Assembly (NCBI GenBank): GCA_003427395.1
Contig: BFEA01000193.1
Location: 1,727,957 to 1,763,372, forward strand
Source of the DNA: Chara braunii
Lineage: Eukaryota > Streptophyta > Charophyceae > Charales > Characeae
Direction of reading: 5' to 3'
Length of the DNA stretch: 35,416 nt
Both the position numbers and the translations under genes were made by a program. Within the stretch, counting starts at the first letter, position 1. Every line of letters begins with the position of its first letter. A model generated the notes under the pieces. It searched no databases, had not been told where the DNA came from, and saw only the letters and a program-made list of their open reading frames with translations. Of the stretch, positions 29,050-35,416 are shown piece by piece.

Positions 29050-29956
29050 TAAATCGTCGGACGTTGAGGTCCATGGTGGCTGTTAAAGTCCAACTCCTTA
29101 ACCTGTTTGCAAGCCTCCGAAGATGGAGACCATTTTTACGGTCATAGGCGGTTGTCCGCCACTAAGGGCCGAACCCCGACCACCCCTCCTCTCTACAGTG
29201 TGCAAAAGAGGGTAGGTCTCGCAATCGCAGTTGGGATTGTCTGGCGTCGAGAGGTTATCCTTTCAAGACGCATTGCAACCGACACTTAAACGTTGAATGT
29301 GACCCTCAAAATTATTGAGGACCGCATGGTTATGGATGCCACACAGTATTTCATCATCTCCACCTCTTGCGTATTCATACATGGTTGGTCGATATGATAA
29401 AAGTCTACATCGCCACAATATCTATTTAAAGTTTCGCTCTTGACACACACATAATTCTTTCGTCGAAAGTTATGGGTCAGATATGAAAAAATGGATTATG
29501 CTGAATTTACGTACGAAGTTTGACTTTATTTTCGTGAGATTTATCGTGTGGCTAGAGTTGACGATCTTAGTTATCGAGCGTAGGATCGTGTTCAAGAGAT
29601 AAGCACCTCGGACGATGATTCTTCCACGGGTCCGATTTGGGCGTTAACCGCTTGTAACCCCATACTACAGCGAACGAGAAACGCCCTCAGTCGAGTCATC
29701 TCTGCGATTGCATATGGAAAATTTTTTGCATGTGGTTCGGTAGTTCAGCGGGGATACACCCACCTAAGGGATGGCGACAGCTCCCATGGGTAGAGGTAAG
29801 TTGTAGCTTGCGAGGTCCTATCATGTCGTAGGGGTTCAAGAGAGATATGGCTGGCGCACTCGACCGGAGCAGCAATACTCTACGCGACAAGTCCTACAAA
29901 AATCATGCGTGACGAGGCCGAGAGGGTCCCCCTTTGTGAGACTGATGCGCTCGACA
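29050..29956 (+). mobile_element. LTR of the same family, LTR2 (solo or 3' LTR)
   Basis: Inverted relative to LTR1 and LTR3. Colinear blocks: 'gtcggacgttgaggtcc' (29056), 'gcctccga...ggagacc', 'gaggaccgcatggttatgg' (29317), 'gggcgttaacc' (29639), 'gcgaacgagaaacgccctc' (29670), ending 'atgcgctcgaca' at 29956. No PBS follows the LTR end (next bases agggcttaac), so it is a 3' LTR, a solo LTR or a truncated copy. A TATA-like tatttaaag lies near 29424. Confidence 0.75.
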
Positions 29957-30059
29957 AGGGCTTAACAACCGCACGATTCAGGGTTTTAAAGGGGAGAAAA
30001 GTGGTCGCGTTGCATTGACGACTGAGGCGCAGGAGTGCAGGGATTCAGACCTGCTTATT

Positions 30060-30850
30060 CGAGAATTGCCCCGTCAGGGCTTGGACCGGCATAGGCATGT
30101 TGGAAGGCCTATGCCCTACCCTGTTGGGATGAACACGTAGCCGATCAGGGGATCGACAACCGGTGGGCTGCGTGGCGGAGGCAGGTGCGGCTTGCTGGGT
30201 CATTAGCTCGATTCCTGATGGGGACTGAAGTATTCAAAATGAAGAGTCGCTCTTGTTTTATGTCAAACAGGAGCTAGCCCAATAGGTTGATATGCCGGAC
30301 TTTCACCCGGTGGATTCCATGATGGAGTCCGACATCATGCTACTAGGGCTAGTTCCTTTTGGAGCGGGCCGTTCTGAATGCAGCATGGCGCGATCGACTT
30401 CGACAGCGTCATCACGAAGATTACAATGTCGAAATCAGCCGCGCGGGTTGCAAGGATGACACACATAAATCGAGAAATTGTTCAATTGTTTTTCTAAGTT
30501 TTTTTTCGATTCCGCGAGGAACTAAAGTCAGGTCTTTATTTCAGCAATTGGTTGTTCTGTCAAAAAAAAAAAACAAAAAAAAAACGAGGTGTGAGGCTGG
30601 AGGCAAGTGTCGTTGGCCTATGCCAACGGCTCTCAAAAAAATAAAAAATAAAAATATGAGGAAAAAAAAAAGGCATATCTCAACAGGCGTCCGTTATCAC
30701 GACCAGTTGCTACATATTAGGTAAGTTTTTTGTTTTCTTCTTTTTCATTCTTTTTTTTAGTCCCCCCGTTTTTAGTAGAGGAAAGGGTGTCATTTCAGCA
30801 ACGGACACCCGTCTTCCACCACTCTCGACTTGCGCAAAAGATAAAAACTA
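30060..30850 (+). mobile_element. Diverged copy C of the 2.6-kb repeat (inverted)
   Basis: Reads as the reverse complement of copies A/B: the palindromic-end module at 30271-30355, then 'cagccgcgcgg...gcaaggatgacacacataaat' (30437-30474; compare the reverse complement of 12886-12930), then a poly(T)/poly(A)-rich part with 'gcctatgccaacggct' (30616; A/B have 'ggtcttagccaacgg'). Divergence is much higher than between A and B. The outer limits are uncertain. Confidence 0.6.
30271..30355. repeat. 85-bp palindromic-end module (copy C)
   Basis: GAGCTAGCCC at the left and GGGCTAGTTC at the right, one change from a perfect inverted repeat. The interior includes GGACTTTCACCCGG, strikingly like the anticodon arm of plant tRNA-Glu(UUC), while the B-box seen in A and B is lost here. 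Confidence 0.65.
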
Positions 30851-31075
30851 TGTTGGTGTATCTTTCAATGTTCAAGTGGAAGATTCACTCTCATTTTTCA
30901 CATTGATTTAATGGACGGGGCATGATGCATCGAAGGAACTAACCTTCTCCTCCCGTTTTCATTTGGGTCGAACTTGGGTCTACATTTCGACAGTTTGGGG
31001 GTATACTATCGATCAGCCAATTGAGGCAAGTCTGTATTTTTTTATTTTTTTTTCCCAGTTATAAACAACACTAGT

Positions 31076-31491
31076 GGTTAATGGAAGGCCAAAAATTCAG
31101 GGTTTTTTGCCGCGTCGCTACAAGCAATGTTGTCGAAACTTTTGCGAACAAACTATGCAGGATCATAATACAAACATAAAAAAAACAATCAAGCAAAAAA
31201 AAAAGCGAAAAAATCAAACTCAAAAGCACTGTAAATCCCTATTCGGACTAGCTTTCGGAGTTCGCCAAAGCTTTTTTCGAGTCTGTTGTTTTTGCTAAGT
31301 TTTTTGTTACTGTTTTTGCCAAGTTTTTTGTTACTGCTTCAAATATGGCGAAACTGAATACAGATATACCCTCAAGCACATATATAAGAGGCAAAAAGAA
31401 AAACTAAGAAAACAATAAAAATTCAGGGAAATATGACAGTTTCGGTGAAAAATTCACCAAAATTCGCCGAATTTTTGACCTTTCATTAACC
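31076..31491. mobile_element. TIR element, tandem copy 1 (416 bp)
   Basis: Bounded by inverted termini GGTTAATGGAAGGCCAAAAA at the left and the complement of GGTTAATGAAAGGTCAAAAA at the right. Non-coding and AT-rich. It is 25 bp longer than copies 2 and 3 because 'tttttgctaagttttttgttactg' is duplicated internally near 31288-31338. Confidence 0.85.
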
Positions 31492-31506
31492 GCCTCTCGC
31501 ACTAGA

Positions 31507-31897
31507 GGTTAATGGAAGGCCAAAAATTCGAGTTTTTTAGCGCGTCGCTACAAGCAATGTTGTCGATTTTTTTGCGAATAAACTATGCAGGGTCATAATA
31601 CAAACATACAAAAAACAATTTGGCAAAAAATAAATAAAAAAATCAAACTCAAAAGCGCTATAAATCCCTATTCGGAGTAGCTTTCGGAGTTCGCCAAAGT
31701 TTTTTTCGAGTCTGTTGTTTTTGCTAAGTTTTTTGTTATTGCTTCAAATATGACGAAATTGAATACAGATATACCATAAAGCACATATATAACAGGCAAA
31801 AAGAAAAACTGAGAAAATAGTAAAAATTCAGGTAAATATGATAGTTTCGGTGAAAAATTCGCCAAATTTCGCCGAATTGTTTGCCTTCCAATTAACC
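31507..31897. mobile_element. TIR element, tandem copy 2 (391 bp)
   Basis: Same orientation and inverted termini as copy 1, from which it is separated by 15 bp (gcctctcgcactaga). Its right end CCAATTAACC touches the left end of copy 3 with no spacer. Confidence 0.85.
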
Positions 31898-32288
31898 GGT
31901 TAATGGAAGGCAAAAAATTCGGGGGTTTTCGCCGCGTCACTACAAGCAATGTTGTCAAAACTTTTGCGAACAAACTATGCAAGGTCATATTACAAACATA
32001 AAAAAAACAATCAGGCAAAAAAAAAATGAAAAAATCAAACTAAAAAACACTATAAATCCCTATTCGGAGTAACTTTTGGAGATCGCCAAAGTTTTTTTCG
32101 AGTCTGCTGTTTTTGCTAAGTTTTTTGCTACTGCTTTAAATATTGCGAAACTGAATACGGATATACCCTAAAGCATATATATAACAGGCAAAAAGAAAAA
32201 CTGAAAAAACGGTAAAAATCCAAGGAAATATGACAGTTTCGGTAAAAAATTCACCAAAATTCATCGAATTTTGGGCCTTCCATTAACC
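31898..32288. mobile_element. TIR element, tandem copy 3 (391 bp)
   Basis: Starts at the base after copy 2 and ends GGCCTTCCATTAACC. It is followed by 'gcctctcctaag', close to the 'gcctctcgcac' found after copy 1, suggesting a common flank. No transposase is encoded. Confidence 0.85.
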
Positions 32289-33384
32289 GCCTCTCCTAAG
32301 CAAAAAAGAAACGAGGCAACAATGTCTCGTGGTCGGAATACAACCATTTTGGTTGTGTAGGAGCACGACTGGCTCCCACTTCATTTTGGCACCATTATTC
32401 CAGGTTATGGGATTTTAGATCTCGTAGTTTTGATCTCATGTGTGGAAGGAAGGAGAGAACGAGGAGGTTAGGAGGGGAGGACCTACGTCTCCCAACCTGC
32501 CAACTGCCCTCCCCATTTTTAGGAGAGGGCAAAGGAAAAGAAGGGGGTGTTGTTGATTTCAACAACAGGCACCTGGCGGAGGTAAGGGTAAAGCGCATGA
32601 GGTTAAAGTTAGTTCTGTTTTGATTTTTTTAATCTTTTTGTTTTTTTTCGCATTCTCATGATAACAGTTGTCCTGACAAGGTGCAACTGAGGTAACTGTC
32701 AGGCTCTCGTTTTAGAAGGAGCATGAAAAATTAAAGCCCAGCCAGTCTTTCCCTCGACGTATCTACCCTGGGAAAATGGGTCAGATACATAAATTAAAAG
32801 TGGTTGTATCTTTTCAACCCCTTATCAGAAAAATAAGAGAAAAACACTTTTGAAAATGCCAGATTTTCAGCTATCTCGTGAAATTTCTAGATAGTTGAAA
32901 TAAAGAAAAGAAAAGTAAGAAATGAGGCACTTAAGGAAACTGCCCCACTAAGGTTGTGGCTGTTGTGTGGTCACAATTAGCCCTTGATTTTGCCAGGGGG
33001 TTGGAGTAATGACCAACCCTCCTCAGCCACTATAAGAAAGGCAGTTGTCCCTAACTTCCACATAGAAGCACTCATGCTGCCATTGTGTGACAACACAATT
33101 GAGTGTTGTTGGGATGGTGAAGGTAGCGTTGGAGGAGATCGGTGGTCTGCAGTGGAGTGATGAAGGAGGACGAGGACAGCCAAAGCGGAGGCAAGGGGCA
33201 ATTTTCTCCCCCTCTGGCTAGTGCTGGTCTTTGGAACGGTCATTGGGCCTCATTGTTGAATAGGGACTGTGCGACAAGGACTTGGATTTCATCGGCAACT
33301 ACAGGCTTCAAGGCGACGCTGGTGGAGGTTTCGGCAGTCTGGTTTGCGGGCAGGTTAATCCCCATTTAAGGGAGGGATATGTCG
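32289..33384. other. No recognised gene
   Basis: Open frames at 32395-32623 (both strands), 32977-33243 (minus) and 33142-33614 (plus) have low-complexity or Gly/Ser-rich translations without a domain. No repeat structure is obvious apart from the start of the array at 33385. Confidence 0.4.
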
Positions 33385-33710
33385 CCAAAAGTTTGCGGCG
33401 TCGGCATGACTTTTATCGAGGAAGTGTTGGTACTATGTCGCAGCAGGCTGCACCCTGTTTGGTGGGGTTGCGCTGTCGAATTTTTGGCATGTCGATGGCA
33501 CAATTGTTTTGCATGGGAGGTGTTGCTCGTTTATGGCATGGCGGAATCAACGTTTTAGTAGGGTTATGCCGTCGAATTATTGGCACGTCGGCGATACTGA
33601 GTTCTGGAGAGTAGGTGTTGTTGTTTTTATGATACGACAGCGGTAATATTTTTCGGTGGGAGAATGTTGTCCGTTTAACGACGGGGAGCGGGTCTTTTTA
33701 GGAAACATGT
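33385..33710 (+). repeat. ~95-bp degenerate tandem array near LTR3
   Basis: Unit starts near 33385, 33462, 33558 and 33652 share 'ggtggg(g/a)ttg-gc-gtcgaat-tttggca-gtcg'. The exact pair 'gtcgaa' at 33475 and 33571 gives a 96-bp step. The same unit style is found on the minus strand at 10816-11146 next to repeat B. Confidence 0.55.
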
Positions 33711-34418
33711 TGCTGGTTTGGCGATGCGGTATTTGCAGTTATAAGCGAGGGAATGTGGTCGTACCAGCTATAGGGAGCGTATGAGACTTAGCTCCAATGA
33801 TGGTGTTCGACTGCGCTACGCGGCATTTTTTTTTCAAGGAGTGTGGAAGGGTGCGGTCAGCAGGGTGTGGTCAGCATTCTTGGAGCATGCTCGGTGATGT
33901 GTGTGGTGGACTGTATTGTGTCAGACTCACGAATGAGTCGGGACACAAAGTCATACTTTTTATTTTTTTGGGGGGGACCACATGACTCAGTGTACAGGCC
34001 AGTAAGATCGGTTGGGACATGAGCAGGTGACGTAGCGATCATCGAGAGTGTGTGGCACTTGCGGTTTTGACGTTTGGGGCCACTGTAATTTCTTTTTTTT
34101 AGCAAACGGAGTGAGTGGTTTTAATAACTGGAGCTATCTTATGTCGAGGGTGGTGATGTAGGACTAAGTAGGGTCAGTTGGGCGTTGTTATGACTTTGTG
34201 TTATGATAGGGTCAGTTGGGGCTAGTGCGATACCGGTGAATTTTTTGAGGGGGGACGTGTGCGGCTCGTTGTTTGCACACTTGGGACTGCCGCGTGTGAG
34301 ACGAGCGAGTTGGGGATAAATTGAGTCAATTGATTGGTCGGGATTTATCTTGGGACTGTAGTTTTTCTTCGGCGGCAAATATATTTTCTTATTTCAAGTT
34401 GGTTTTCTTGAGTAAAGT
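33711..34418. other. Unassigned, GT-rich
   Basis: Contains the duplicated phrase 'gggtcagttggg' at about 34169 and 34208, and a poly(T) and a G tract near 33960-33975. Open frames are short and unrecognised. Confidence 0.4.
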
Positions 34419-35325
34419 TGTCGAGCGCATCGTTCCCACAGAGGGGGACCCTCCCGGCCTCGTCACGCATGATTTGCATAACATCGTCATAGAGCGTTAT
34501 CGCTCCGGCCGAGTGCCCAGTCATACCTCTCGCAAACCAATACGACAGGATAAGGTCACGCGAGGTACAATTACCTTCACTCGTGGGAGTTGTCATCATC
34601 CCTTAGGTGGGCATATCCCCGCTGAGCTACCAAACCACATGCGAAGGTTTTTCGTTGCAATCGTAGAGGTGGGCCAGCCGAGGGCGTTTCTCGTTCGCTG
34701 TAGCATAGGGGGTATGTGCGGTTAACGCCCGAATCGAACCTGTGCGCGAATCGTCGCCCGAGGCACTGATCTCTTGAGCTCGACTCTATGCTGGTCGACT
34801 AGGATGGTCAAATCTAACCACACAATATATCTCACAAAAACTAAATTTCAACTTCTCTCGTAAGTCGTGCCTAGTCCCATTGTCCACATTTGACTCATAA
34901 CTTATACTAAAAGTATCAAACGGTTATCGCGCGAGGTGCTGTGAATAAATACTACGGCGACACAGGTCTTAGTCATATCGACTAGCCATGCATGAATACG
35001 CAAGCAGGCAAAGAGATAGTGTACTATGTAGTACCCATAATCATATGGCCCTCGATGGTCTTGAGGGTCGCTGTCGACACTCAAGTGTCGGCTGACATGC
35101 GTCTTGAGGGGTTAATGTGTCGATGGTAGACAACCTCTAAGGCGGTTGAGAGTCTCACCCTCATGCGGAGAGTGGGTGGTAGATGGACTCCGACCCTTTT
35201 GGGCGGCCAAATTCTTATGGTCCTAGAGACGAGCTCCATCATTGGAGTTCTGGAACCAGGTCAGGGCGTTTGACTTTGCAGCCTCCACGGACCTTAACGT
35301 CCAACCCTCAAATTTTCGCGCATAC
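34419..35325 (-). mobile_element. LTR of the same family, LTR3
   Basis: Begins TGTCGAGCGCATCG on the plus strand, like LTR1 at 8526. Highly similar to inverted LTR2 over about 900 bp (cgtcacgcatgattt, catcccttaggtgggcat, ccacatgcgaaggttttt, ggttaacgcc, caagtgtcggct, gacttt-cagcctcca-ggac). No PBS is present inside of it (next minus-strand bases are actttactcaag). On the minus strand TGGTAGCTCAGCGGGGATA is an excellent tRNA A-box-like string, shared with LTR2. LTR2 and LTR3 face each other across 4.5 kb. Confidence 0.75.
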
Positions 35326-35327
35326 AC

Positions 35328-35330
<3 letters not shown>

Positions 35331-35377
<47 letters not shown>
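35331..35377 (+). repeat. (AT)n microsatellite
   Basis: 47 bp of pure AT alternation immediately outside LTR3. It obscures the LTR's outer boundary and any target-site duplication. Confidence 0.97.
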
Positions 35378-35382
<5 letters not shown>

Positions 35383-35416
35383 ACCGACGTTCGGGACGGA
35401 CCGAACGCCTGAACCT

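Overview
This is a repeat-rich nuclear scaffold from a eukaryote, most likely a plant or a streptophyte/green alga. The reasons are: a spliced gene fragment with clean GT-AG junctions and matching phase; TATA-type promoters; pseudo-tRNA (SINE-like) A and B boxes; abundant microsatellites; and an LTR retrotransposon whose primer-binding site matches the 3' end of plant-type tRNA-Asp. The species cannot be named from the sequence. There is no bacterial gene organisation, rRNA or CRISPR. The assembly is a draft: N runs lie at 2492, 11955-12084 and 24558-24572, and an exact Nextera mate-pair junction adapter lies at 2684-2721, so joins near 2.4-2.8 kb are not reliable.

Layout. 0-2.5 kb: a 34-bp minisatellite, a foldback tRNA-like element, CA microsatellites and a G-quadruplex motif. 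2.4-2.8 kb: an assembly artefact around the adapter, holding the 3' end of a second copy of the gene family seen at 16.2 kb. 2.95-5.5 kb and 11.15-13.7 kb: two direct copies (A and B) of a roughly 2.6-kb repeat with a TATA box on the minus strand and several conserved hairpins. A diverged, inverted third copy (C) starts near 30.2 kb. 5.5-9.7 kb: a decayed minus-strand LTR element consisting of an LTR, a tRNA-Asp PBS, a gag reading frame with a CCHC zinc knuckle and only in-frame stops, then a higher-order tandem repeat where pol would be expected. Two more LTRs of this family lie at about 29.05-29.96 kb (+) and 34.42-35.33 kb (-). 13.9-14.2 kb: a 314-bp near-perfect foldback.

Genes. The best-supported gene is the 3' end of an NCS2/NAT (xanthine-uracil permease type) transporter on the + strand: two exons, 22379-22589 and 24056-24393, separated by a purine-rich 1.47-kb intron. 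On the minus strand, 21.4-16.2 kb holds a TATA-box promoter and several open, protein-like segments of unknown function (20716-21237, 18049-18294, 16199-16844). They may be exons of one gene or separate genes. The 16.2-kb segment belongs to a family, since the 2.5-kb copy keeps the same reading frame and stop position.

26.7-28.4 kb has two long degenerate tandem arrays. 31.08-32.29 kb has three head-to-tail copies of a 391-416-bp element with terminal inverted repeats, two of them abutting with no spacer. Most of the rest is non-coding repeat sequence in which no gene could be supported.
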